A stretch of 64,000 bases of DNA from Bacteroidota bacterium (lineage in GTDB: Bacteria; Bacteroidota; Ignavibacteria; UBA10030; UBA8401): the NCBI GenBank assembly GCA_030679145.1, contig JAUXTU010000121.1, forward strand, positions 1-64,000, read 5' to 3'. Below the pieces are notes generated by a model. The model was not told where the DNA came from, searched no databases, and saw only the letters and a list, made by a program, of their open reading frames with translations. Shown here piece by piece: positions 25,963-34,270 of the stretch. Each line of letters begins with the position of its first letter. Within the stretch, counting starts at the first letter, position 1. The translations under genes and the position numbers were made by a program.

Positions 25963-26134
25963 TTTGCTTAAACATCTTGAATTGTTTGGGTGTGAGTTCT
26001 TGCGTGAAGGAGGGAATCATACAATTTACGTAAACAGAGAGAAGAAAAAATCTTCAAGTATTCCAAGACACAATGAGATTAATGAAATGCTTGCGAAGAA
26101 AATTTGCAAAGATTTAGATATAAAATTCCCTTAA
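25949..26134 (+). CDS. HicA-type mRNA interferase toxin
   Basis: 61 residues, double-stranded RNA-binding-like HicA/YcfA fold. The start KRRDLLKHLELFGCEFLREGG and the catalytic His in GNHTIY, followed by a basic strand and IPRHNEINEMLAKKI, are typical. It would cleave mRNA when freed from HicB. The genes are inserted between purB and the aldehyde dehydrogenase with no mobile-element remnants. Confidence 0.87.
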   Translation: MKRRDLLKHLELFGCEFLREGGNHTIYVNREKKKSSSIPRHNEINEMLAKKICKDLDIKFP

Positions 26135-26162
26135 AAATATTAAGCTCAATGGAGAAAATTTA

Positions 26163-27650
26163 ATGGCACAGAAATTTCAAAATCTTATCAATGGAAAATG
26201 GGTTGATGCAAAATCAGGCAGAACATTTGAGAACCGTAATCCTGCAAACTGGGAAGAAATCGTCGGAATATTTCCAAAATCCGGGAAAGAAGATGTTGAC
26301 GAAGCAGTAAAAGCAGCTCGCGCAGCATTTGAAAAATGGAGATTGGTTCCTGCTCCGAAACGCGGCGATATTATGCGTGCCATCGGCGACCTAATGGTAA
26401 AAAGAAAAGAAGAAATTTCCCGCGAAATGACACGTGAGATGGGAAAAGTTCTTGCTGAAACGCGCGGCGATGTTCAGGAAGGAATTGACACTGCATATTA
26501 CGCTTCGGTAGAAGGTAGACGCTTATTTGGGAAAACCGTTCCATCGGAACTCCCAAATAAATTTGCAATGGCAATTCGGGTTCCAATCGGTGTTGCAGGG
26601 ATTATTACACCGTGGAATTTTCCGATGGCAATTCCGACGTGGAAAATGTTCCCGGCAATTCTTTCCGGAAATACGTGCGTTTTCAAACCGGCAACCGATA
26701 CGCCGAAAACTGCTGCGTTGCTTGTTGAACTCATGATGGAAGCGGGTCTTCCTGAAGGTGTTGTAAATATTATTCATGGCGGTGGCGGCGAAGTTGGTAA
26801 CGCAATTGTTTCTCATCCGGATGTCGATCTGATTTCATTTACAGGATCGACAGGAGTTGGCAAGCAGATCACGAAAGATGCTGCGGATACTTTGAAACGG
26901 GTTTCGTTAGAACTCGGCGGAAAAAATGCTCAAATAGTTCTTGCTGATGCTGATCTTGATCTTGCATTGGAAGCCGTATTGTGGGGTGCGTTCGGAACAA
27001 CCGGTCAACGTTGCACAGCAACAAGCAGATTGATCCTTGAAGAAAAAATCTATGATAAATTCATGTCGATGCTAGTTGACCGAACAAACAAATTGAAACT
27101 TGGTGACGGTCTTCTTCCAGATTCACAAGTTGGACCTTGTGTTAATGAAAGCCAGCGTAAATCTGTTCAAGAATATGTTACAATTGGAAAGAATGAGGGA
27201 GCAAAACTTGTAGCGGGCGGATCGATTGCAACGGAAGGTGCTCTTGGAAAAGGATGGTTCCATCAGCCGACAATTTTTGGTGATGTAACACCGGAGATGA
27301 GAATAGCAAAAGAAGAGATTTTTGGGCCGGTGCTTTCCGTTATTCGCGCTAAGAATTTTGATGAAACAATCCGCATACTCAATAATACAGAATATGGACT
27401 ATCATCTTCGGTATTCACTACGGATGTGAACAAAGCATTCACTGCTATACGTGACATTCAATCTGGAATTACCTATATTAATTCAGCAACAATTGGAGCG
27501 GAAGCTCATCTTCCGTTTGGCGGAGTAAAGAAAACAGGGAATGGTCACCGCGAAGGTGGATGGACTGTATACGATTTCTACACTGAATGGAAGGCTGTTT
27601 ATATTGACTATTCCGGAAAATTACAGCGCGCTCAGATCGATAATTATTAA
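26163..27650 (+). CDS. Aldehyde dehydrogenase, probably alpha-aminoadipate semialdehyde dehydrogenase
   Basis: 495 residues, NAD(P)-dependent aldehyde dehydrogenase. Catalytic Cys284 is in GQRCTA and Glu250 in ELGGKN; the cofactor loop is FTGSTGVG. By itself the family would leave the substrate open, but the next gene is a lysine 6-aminotransferase, whose product is 2-aminoadipate 6-semialdehyde (in equilibrium with piperideine-6-carboxylate). Oxidation of that aldehyde to 2-aminoadipate is the likely role, by context. Confidence 0.9.
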   Translation: MAQKFQNLINGKWVDAKSGRTFENRNPANWEEIVGIFPKSGKEDVDEAVKAARAAFEKWRLVPAPKRGDIMRAIGDLMVKRKEEISREMTREMGKVLAETRGDVQEGIDTAYYASVEGRRLFGKTVPSELPNKFAMAIRVPIGVAGIITPWNFPMAIPTWKMFPAILSGNTCVFKPATDTPKTAALLVELMMEAGLPEGVVNIIHGGGGEVGNAIVSHPDVDLISFTGSTGVGKQITKDAADTLKRVSLELGGKNAQIVLADADLDLALEAVLWGAFGTTGQRCTATSRLILEEKIYDKFMSMLVDRTNKLKLGDGLLPDSQVGPCVNESQRKSVQEYVTIGKNEGAKLVAGGSIATEGALGKGWFHQPTIFGDVTPEMRIAKEEIFGPVLSVIRAKNFDETIRILNNTEYGLSSSVFTTDVNKAFTAIRDIQSGITYINSATIGAEAHLPFGGVKKTGNGHREGGWTVYDFYTEWKAVYIDYSGKLQRAQIDNY

Positions 27651-27665
27651 AATGATTACAAACTC

Positions 27666-27690
27666 GTGTCAAAATTGAACGTTTTGACAC
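27666..27690 (+). terminator. Hairpin after the aldehyde dehydrogenase gene
   Basis: GTGTCAAAA (27666-27674) pairs perfectly with TTTTGACAC (27682-27690), nine bp around a seven-base loop. No T-tract follows beyond ACAATTTTA, so it is a weak terminator or a processing/stability hairpin. Confidence 0.5.
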
Positions 27691-27871
27691 GACAATTTTA
27701 GAAGTAGACCTAATGCATATTCGCAGGCAAAAATATAAATACCTGAAAGGAATAGATGGACGTCCGTACATCGTGGCAATGTACGAGCATCAAGAATTTT
27801 ATTGAGTTTCCACATACTTTTTTGAATCACTATAATCAATTTTTGACCCAAAAGTATGAAAGGAGACAGCA

Positions 27872-29272
27872 ATGTCTGCAACAGTTATTCATTCAAAAGA
27901 AACCTCTGTTTCTTCCAACGGAAACACCACCACATTCACTCCTGTGAAGATTGCACCAACAGAAGTTCATCAAACATTATCCCGTCACATGCTTGCCGAT
28001 GGCTATGATATGGTCATCGATCTCAAAAAAAGCCAAGGTGCATACATCTACGATTCGCGGTACGGGAAAAAATTTCTCGATTTCTTTTCTTTTTTTGGTT
28101 CATCAGCACTTGGAATGAATCACCCAAAGCTGACGACCCCGAATTTTTTAGAGAAACTCGGATATGTTGCGGTGAATAAACCTTCGAATGCCGATGTGTA
28201 TTCAGTTGAGATGGCGGAATTCGCTGCTACATTTGGAGCGCTTGCTCAACCGGAATATTTACCACACGCATTTTTTATTGATGGCGGTGCACTTGCAAAT
28301 GAAAATGCAATGAAAACAGCATTCGACTGGAAAGTTCGGAAGAATTTTGCAAAAGGATATACCAGTGAGCGCGGACATCAGGTGATTCATTTCCGTCACT
28401 CTTTCCACGGTCGAAGCGGATATACAATGTCGCTAACGAATACGGATCCGACGAAGACAAATTATTTTCCGAAATTCAAATGGCCCCGCATTCATAATCC
28501 GGCAATCCATTTTCCATTGAATGAGAAAAGTTTATCGCAGGTGATTGAAGAAGAGAAAACAGCGATCACTCAGATTAAACAAGCGATCATTAATAATCCC
28601 GATGATATTGCTGCGATCATTATTGAACCGATTCAGGCTGAGGGAGGCGATAATCATTTCCGCAAAGAATTCTTGCAGCAACTTCGAACGATCTGCGATG
28701 AGAGTGAAATCCTTTTGATATTTGATGAAGTTCAAACTGGTGTCGGACTGACTGGGAAAATGTGGGCACATGAACATTTTGTAAAACCCGACTTGATGTC
28801 ATTTGGGAAAAAGACCCACATCTGCGGATTTATGGCAAGCAAACGAATTGATGATGTTCTTGACAATGTTTTTAACAAACCAAGCCGCATCAATTCAACA
28901 TTCGGCGGCAATCTTGTAGATATGGTTCGCTCAAAGCGAATATTCGAAATTATTCATGAGGACAAATTAGTGGAAAACGCAAAAATGCAAGGCGAATTCC
29001 TTCTGAAACAAATACAGGAAATGCAATTTGAATTCCCGAAGGTGGTTTCAAACGCACGCGGCAGAGGTTTGATGTGTGCAATTGATATTGACACCTCACA
29101 AAATCGAAATCAATTAATCACGAAAGCATATGAAGAAGGTCTCATTCTTATCGGCTGCGGCGATCGTTCTATTCGATTCAGAACTCCGCTCATCATCAGC
29201 CAAGATGAATTGAAAGAAGGATTAGAAATTATGCGAAAAGCGATAAAAGAACTAAGCATGGGAGAGTTATAG
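27872..29272 (+). CDS. lat: L-lysine 6-transaminase
   Basis: 466 residues of the class III aminotransferase family. The N-terminal third (SRHMLADGYDMVIDLKKSQGAYIYD) and the FDEVQTGVG and SFGKKTHICG blocks match lysine 6-aminotransferases; the PLP Lys is one of the two in the GKK near residues 313-314. It transfers the epsilon-amino group of lysine to 2-oxoglutarate. A strong Shine-Dalgarno (AAAGGAG, 27858-27864) precedes it. Together with the upstream dehydrogenase it would turn lysine into 2-aminoadipate. Confidence 0.92.
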   Translation: MSATVIHSKETSVSSNGNTTTFTPVKIAPTEVHQTLSRHMLADGYDMVIDLKKSQGAYIYDSRYGKKFLDFFSFFGSSALGMNHPKLTTPNFLEKLGYVAVNKPSNADVYSVEMAEFAATFGALAQPEYLPHAFFIDGGALANENAMKTAFDWKVRKNFAKGYTSERGHQVIHFRHSFHGRSGYTMSLTNTDPTKTNYFPKFKWPRIHNPAIHFPLNEKSLSQVIEEEKTAITQIKQAIINNPDDIAAIIIEPIQAEGGDNHFRKEFLQQLRTICDESEILLIFDEVQTGVGLTGKMWAHEHFVKPDLMSFGKKTHICGFMASKRIDDVLDNVFNKPSRINSTFGGNLVDMVRSKRIFEIIHEDKLVENAKMQGEFLLKQIQEMQFEFPKVVSNARGRGLMCAIDIDTSQNRNQLITKAYEEGLILIGCGDRSIRFRTPLIISQDELKEGLEIMRKAIKELSMGEL

Positions 29273-29320
29273 TATTTATATTCTTCCAAAATTATCTGCA
29301 CAATAACGATCGACTTTATT

Positions 29321-30166
29321 ATGGAAACAAACGAAAACAATATTGAAAATCCACTAGCATTGAATATGCACACTGTGCGTTCAATGCTTGTTCAATTCAT
29401 CAAAGATGAATTGACAAATGCTGGATTCAAGAAAGCTGTTATAGGCCTTTCCGGTGGGATCGATTCTGCGGTTTCAACGTATCTTGCGGTAGAAGCACTA
29501 GGTGCGAAGAATGTTCTGGCAGTGTTGATGCCATATAAAACAAGCAGTCCGGAAAGTAAAACTGATGCTGAAATTATTGTGAACGATTTGGGAATTCGAA
29601 GTACTGTTGTTGATATTACGCCGATGGTTGAGCCATTGTTTGAATCAGAAAAGATTTCAGATAATCTTCGCAAAGGAAATATCATGGCGCGAGAAAGAAT
29701 GATCGTGCTATATGATTTTTCTCAAAAAGAACAGGCGTTGGTTATCGGAACATCGAACAAAACTGAATCGATGCTTGGGTATGGAACATTGTTTGGAGAT
29801 ATGGCCTGTGCTATCAATCCATTGGGTGATCTCTATAAAACACATGTGTGGGATCTCGCAGAAGAACTCGGTATTTCAAAAAAAATCATTCAGAAAAAAC
29901 CAACTGCTGATCTTTGGCAGGGACAAACAGATGAAGGGGAATTAGGATTTAGTTATCGTGAAGCAGATCGTCTGTTATATTACATGGTTGATGAACGGCG
30001 AACTGATGAAGAACTTTTGGGATTAGGTTTTGACAAGTCTTTTATTGCGAATGTCCGGCGAAAAATTCAGATCAATCAATTCAAACGGCGTCCGCCAATG
30101 ATCGCAAAAATCTCGCATCGGACAGTGAATATCGATTTTCGATATGTCCGCGATTGGGGAATATAA
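29321..30166 (+). CDS. nadE: NAD synthetase, ammonia-dependent
   Basis: 281 residues. ATP pyrophosphatase with the P-loop SGGIDSA; it amidates nicotinic acid adenine dinucleotide to NAD. GTSNKTE and the Trp/Gln-rich KPTADLWQGQTDE loop are standard. No glutaminase domain is present, so ammonia must come free or from a partner. Its TAA is immediately followed by the rsmI ATG. Confidence 0.95.
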   Translation: METNENNIENPLALNMHTVRSMLVQFIKDELTNAGFKKAVIGLSGGIDSAVSTYLAVEALGAKNVLAVLMPYKTSSPESKTDAEIIVNDLGIRSTVVDITPMVEPLFESEKISDNLRKGNIMARERMIVLYDFSQKEQALVIGTSNKTESMLGYGTLFGDMACAINPLGDLYKTHVWDLAEELGISKKIIQKKPTADLWQGQTDEGELGFSYREADRLLYYMVDERRTDEELLGLGFDKSFIANVRRKIQINQFKRRPPMIAKISHRTVNIDFRYVRDWGI

Positions 30167-30856
30167 ATGTCTGAAGAAATTCAACGCGGCGCGTTATATG
30201 TTGTTCCGACTCCGATAGGGAATTTAGAAGATATAACACTTCGCGCATTGAATATATTGAAACATGTTGATGTGATCGCAGCGGAAGATACACGCACTAC
30301 GAAATTCCTGCTCGATCATTTTGGAATTGAAAAAACATTGCTCAGTTTTTTCTCGCACAACGAACAGATTCGAGTTCCACAGATCATTCAACGGCTTAAA
30401 AACGGTGATTCGGTTGCGATCGTCTCTGATGCCGGAACTCCGGGAATTTCAGATCCGGCATTTTCGATCATCACAGCTGCAATTGAGAATGAAATAAAAA
30501 TTGTTCCATTGCCGGGAGCAACTGCATTTGTTCCGGTGCTTGTTGCAAGCGGCATGTCAACTCATGAATTTGTCTTTGAAGGATTTCTTCCGCATAAGAA
30601 AGGAAGAAAGACAAAGCTTGAGCGATTAAAAGATGAACATCGGACCATTGTTCTGTATGAATCACCGCATCGAATACTTAAAACATTACAAGAACTGTTA
30701 GAATATTGCGGGGAACGGAAAGTTGTGGTTGGAAGAGAGATGACAAAGATATACGAAGAGATCATTCGCGGCAATCTTTCGGATGTTGTCAAGGATTTTT
30801 CTACAAGGGTTATTAAAGGTGAATTTGTTATTGTGCTCGAAGGAAAGAATGATTGA
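30167..30856 (+). CDS. rsmI: 16S rRNA (cytidine 1402-2'-O)-methyltransferase RsmI
   Basis: 229 residues, SAM-dependent tetrapyrrole-methylase-fold enzyme. The family start YVVPTPIGNLEDITLRA and AAEDTRTT are present, as are SDAGTPGISDP and LPGATA. It 2'-O-methylates C1402 in the decoding centre. It lacks the C-terminal extension of some homologues. It begins right after nadE. Confidence 0.95.
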   Translation: MSEEIQRGALYVVPTPIGNLEDITLRALNILKHVDVIAAEDTRTTKFLLDHFGIEKTLLSFFSHNEQIRVPQIIQRLKNGDSVAIVSDAGTPGISDPAFSIITAAIENEIKIVPLPGATAFVPVLVASGMSTHEFVFEGFLPHKKGRKTKLERLKDEHRTIVLYESPHRILKTLQELLEYCGERKVVVGREMTKIYEEIIRGNLSDVVKDFSTRVIKGEFVIVLEGKND

Positions 30857-30873
30857 TTGAGACATCTGAAAAA

Positions 30874-30949
30874 TGTATCCGCACGCTTTTAGTGTGCATG
30901 ATAAAACCTTATTTCAGGCATTTTCGCAACCGTAAAAATTGCGGATACA
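30874..30949 (+). other. Structured leader with competing pairings ahead of the GH10-like gene
   Basis: TGTATCCGCA (30874-30883) is exactly complementary to TGCGGATACA (30940-30949). The left arm can instead pair locally (GCAC with GTGC, 30881-30897) and the right arm locally (CGCAA 30925-30929 with TTGCG 30939-30943). The next gene starts 41 bases later. Either a folded RNA leader or a relic palindrome; no known riboswitch motif is recognised. Confidence 0.45.
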
Positions 30950-30990
30950 AAAAGCGTTTGAATTTTTCTACTGCATAAATTGTAGGATCA

Positions 30991-33351
30991 ATGATGATGA
31001 AAAATTTTACTGAATATTTGCTGAGAGTTTTAATCGCTCTTGTTGTAGCCGTTTCCATAAATTCTGCTCAAAAACGGGAAACGAGAGGAGCTTGGATTGC
31101 TACTGTGACAAATATTGACTGGCCCTCGCCCGCTACGACGGATGTTGAAGTTCAAAAAACGCAGTTGCGTACGATACTTGATAAATTATCTGCAAGCGGA
31201 GTGAACATTGCAATCTTTCAAATCCGTCCTGAATGTGATGCGCTGTATAATTCTCCATATGAGCCGTGGTCAAAATGGCTGACTGGAACACAGGGGAGTC
31301 CCCCAAATCCGTTTTACGATCCGCTTCAATTTGTTGTTGAAGAAGCGCATAAACGGGGAATGGAATTGCATGCATGGTTCAATCCATATAGAGCAGAACG
31401 ATCTGCAGGGAATTATTCTACGGCGGCAAATCATGTAACAAATACTCATCCTGATTGGGTTTTGCAGGTAGGGACGGTCCGTTTTCTCAATCCCGGTTTG
31501 CAGGAAGTTCGAGACTATGATACAAAAGTAATTTGCGATGTAGTGCGGCGCTATGATATCGATGCTGCGCACATGGATGATTATTTTTATGTTGAACCGA
31601 TGGGAAGCCAGGATGCAAATACCTTTGCAACCTATCCCCGCGGTTTTACTGTCCTTGGTGATTGGCGTCGTGATAATGTTAATCTTCTTATCAAACAAGT
31701 CTACGATAGTATTCAAATAATAAAGCCATGGGTAAAATGGGGAATCAGTCCCCGAGGAATTTGGAAGAATGGAGTTCCTACGGGAATAATTGGAAACGAT
31801 AATTACAGCACAATTTATTGTGATGCAACTGCATGGCTGAGCGGAAATTATATTGATTATCTTGCACCTCAATTATATTGGAAGATTGGTGGTAGTCAAG
31901 ATTTCACAAAACTTTTGCCGTGGTGGATTTCTGTTTCAAATGGAAGACAAATTATTCCAGGTTTAGCAGCATATAGAATTCTCACAGGGGTTAATCCTTT
32001 TACTTCAGCATCTGAAATTCTAAATCAAATTCGATTTGAACGCTCCACGCCCCCAATTGCCGGTAACTTTTTGTATACAACATTCAATATTACGGGTAAT
32101 CTTGATAAATTAACAGATTCTCTAGTTAACGATTTATACAAGTTCAAAGCATTAGTTCCAAGTTTGAAATGGAAAGATTCACTTGCACCGAATCCACCGT
32201 TGAATGTTCAATTTGGACGGTTCGGTTCGTCTCCAATTGCTACAATCAATTGGAGTTTACCGGTACAAGCATCCGATAATGATTCTGCATCTCTGTATGT
32301 TATTTACAAATCACCATCCGGAATAATTTCACAGAATGATATTGATGATCCGAAGAATATTTTTAGCGTAACCAGTAATCGTAATTTCAATCCGTATAGC
32401 ATAAACAACGGCGCAAAAAATTTTGCATTAACAAGTTTAGATCGAAATCATAATGAAAGTGCTCCAAGCAGTGTTGTTTCCATTGATAATCTTCCGAAAC
32501 AGCCCATGTTGGTTTTTCCAAGCGATCTTGCAATGAATCAAATACCCGGAGTTAAACTCCTTTGGAATTATGCCGATTCATCGTCAGCGTATCAAATACA
32601 AGTTTCTGCTGATTCTACCTTTTCATCAGTGGTAACAAACTCTGTTCTATATGATACTTCGTTCACAACAATAAATTTAAAAGGAGAACAACGATATTTT
32701 TGGCAGGTGAAAGGATTGAATATTGCCGGTGCAGGAAATTATTCCATCGCAAGAAATTTTTCTACGGGAAATCCTGCAGATCCACCACTTGTTGCGCCGG
32801 CTGATCTATTAACCAATACACCATTACTGATGAAGTTTTCATGGAACAAAACTCCAATGACTCAGTCATTTGCATTTCAACTTTCGCTCAGCTCTGATTT
32901 TCTTAATTCGGTGATAAAAGATACTATTGGTTTTTTAGATACTTCAATAACCGTTGAAAACTTATTGCCCTTCAAAATATATTTTTGGAGAGTGAAAGGA
33001 TTTAACCCAATTGGTACGAGCGACTGGGCTTTCAGAAAATTTAGAACACAAACATCTGCATTTGTAGCAATGAATGATGTGATCCCAACTGAATACGGTC
33101 TTGAACAAAATTTCCCCAATCCGTTTAATCCAAGCACGACAATTTTGATTTCAGTGAAAAACTATGGACCGACGTCAGTAAAGGTGTTTGATGTTCTTGG
33201 AAGGGAAGTTGAAGCGCTTGTGGATGGAGATTTAGCTCCCGGGCAATATTCGTTGCAATTTAATGCGTCTCGGTTATCCAGTGGTTTCTACTTTGTTGTT
33301 ATGAGATCGGGCGAGTTTGCTTCTGTGAAGAAAATGCTGTATCAAAAATAG
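30991..33351 (+). CDS. Exported GH10-like (DUF187/YddW-type) hydrolase with C-terminal sorting domain
   Basis: 786 residues with signal peptide. Residues ~30-330 match the GHL10/DUF187 barrel (RGAWIATVTNIDWPSP, AHMDDYFYV, APQLYW), a family including E. coli DigH that acts on peptidoglycan glycan strands lacking stem peptides. Residues ~400-690 hold FN3-like repeats (WQVKG, WRVKG). The last ~85 residues form the T9SS type A/FlgD-like sorting domain with NFPNPFNPSTT and VFDVLGREVE. Three in-frame ATGs at 30991-30999 make the exact start uncertain by two residues. It heads a trio with a beta-propeller protein and an amidase. Confidence 0.88.
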   Translation: MMMKNFTEYLLRVLIALVVAVSINSAQKRETRGAWIATVTNIDWPSPATTDVEVQKTQLRTILDKLSASGVNIAIFQIRPECDALYNSPYEPWSKWLTGTQGSPPNPFYDPLQFVVEEAHKRGMELHAWFNPYRAERSAGNYSTAANHVTNTHPDWVLQVGTVRFLNPGLQEVRDYDTKVICDVVRRYDIDAAHMDDYFYVEPMGSQDANTFATYPRGFTVLGDWRRDNVNLLIKQVYDSIQIIKPWVKWGISPRGIWKNGVPTGIIGNDNYSTIYCDATAWLSGNYIDYLAPQLYWKIGGSQDFTKLLPWWISVSNGRQIIPGLAAYRILTGVNPFTSASEILNQIRFERSTPPIAGNFLYTTFNITGNLDKLTDSLVNDLYKFKALVPSLKWKDSLAPNPPLNVQFGRFGSSPIATINWSLPVQASDNDSASLYVIYKSPSGIISQNDIDDPKNIFSVTSNRNFNPYSINNGAKNFALTSLDRNHNESAPSSVVSIDNLPKQPMLVFPSDLAMNQIPGVKLLWNYADSSSAYQIQVSADSTFSSVVTNSVLYDTSFTTINLKGEQRYFWQVKGLNIAGAGNYSIARNFSTGNPADPPLVAPADLLTNTPLLMKFSWNKTPMTQSFAFQLSLSSDFLNSVIKDTIGFLDTSITVENLLPFKIYFWRVKGFNPIGTSDWAFRKFRTQTSAFVAMNDVIPTEYGLEQNFPNPFNPSTTILISVKNYGPTSVKVFDVLGREVEALVDGDLAPGQYSLQFNASRLSSGFYFVVMRSGEFASVKKMLYQK

Positions 33352-33360
33352 GGTAATGCT

Positions 33361-34269
33361 ATGAAAAAATTTCTTGTGATTTCATTGATACTGATGTCAT
33401 CATTGTTTGGTCAGTTGAAAGTTACGTCAATCGAAAAAATACCAATTCCGACTGATGAACAATGGAGCAAGCCTATCTTTTCTCCGTCGGGGAAAGATAT
33501 ATTCGTTACCAATGATTCATACAATGGAATTTGGCAATATTCACTCACAACGAAGCTATTGAAAGCAATCACTCGAGATCAATACTCGGGTTACAATTTT
33601 TCAATTTCCGAAGATGGTTCAAAGATCGCGTATCGGAGAACAACTGATGAGGGGGACCAAATTACACGAGTTCAAGAAATTGTTGAACTTGAACTTCAAT
33701 CATTATCGAAGAAGATTGTCGACCGCGGCAATTCAATTTCGACACCGGTGTTTGATGAAAACACTGTAACCACATTCGAAAAAATATCAAGACAAAAAAC
33801 AACGCCTGCACTGCTGAATAGTCAGGTGAAGATTTTAGGAATTGAAGATACAAAAATTATTCTTTTACAAGATGGAATGAAAAGAACTTTTGATCCATTA
33901 AATCAGGGGCGATATATATGGCCGCAACTATCACCCGATGGAATGAATATTGTCGCTGTTGATATGGAAAGAGGAGCGTTTATCACCGATCTTGCCGGAT
34001 CAAATATTGTAAAATTTGGGAAATGCAATGCACCGCAATGGACGCGAAGCGGAAATTGGATTATTGGAATGAATGATATTGATGATGGTCACGCCATTAT
34101 CAGTTCTGAGATTATTGCTGTTTCTAAGGATGGGAAAACACGAATTGAATTGACAAATAGCAATTCTATAATAGAAATGTTTCCAGATGTATCGCCGGTA
34201 GAAAATAAAATTATCGTAAGCACTGTATCAGGGGAATTGTTGCTTCTTACGTATGAGGAGGCACAATAA
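33361..34269 (+). CDS. Exported beta-propeller (TolB/PD40-like) protein
   Basis: 302 residues with signal peptide MKKFLVISLILMSSLFGQ. Repeats typical of TolB/PD40 propellers are visible: PIFSPSGKDIFV, FSISEDGSKIAYR, PQLSPDGMNIVAVD and PDVSPVENKIIVS. About five blades would form a propeller, likely a binding scaffold in the envelope. It follows the GH10-like gene by nine bases, and its end contains the ribosome-binding site of the amidase gene. No enzymatic motif. Confidence 0.82.
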   Translation: MKKFLVISLILMSSLFGQLKVTSIEKIPIPTDEQWSKPIFSPSGKDIFVTNDSYNGIWQYSLTTKLLKAITRDQYSGYNFSISEDGSKIAYRRTTDEGDQITRVQEIVELELQSLSKKIVDRGNSISTPVFDENTVTTFEKISRQKTTPALLNSQVKILGIEDTKIILLQDGMKRTFDPLNQGRYIWPQLSPDGMNIVAVDMERGAFITDLAGSNIVKFGKCNAPQWTRSGNWIIGMNDIDDGHAIISSEIIAVSKDGKTRIELTNSNSIIEMFPDVSPVENKIIVSTVSGELLLLTYEEAQ

Positions 34270-34270
34270 A

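Noticed and set aside
27756-27947. 63-codon frame overlapping the start of the lysine aminotransferase gene
   Set aside because: Overlaps the well-supported start with its strong ribosome-binding site and has no family resemblance.
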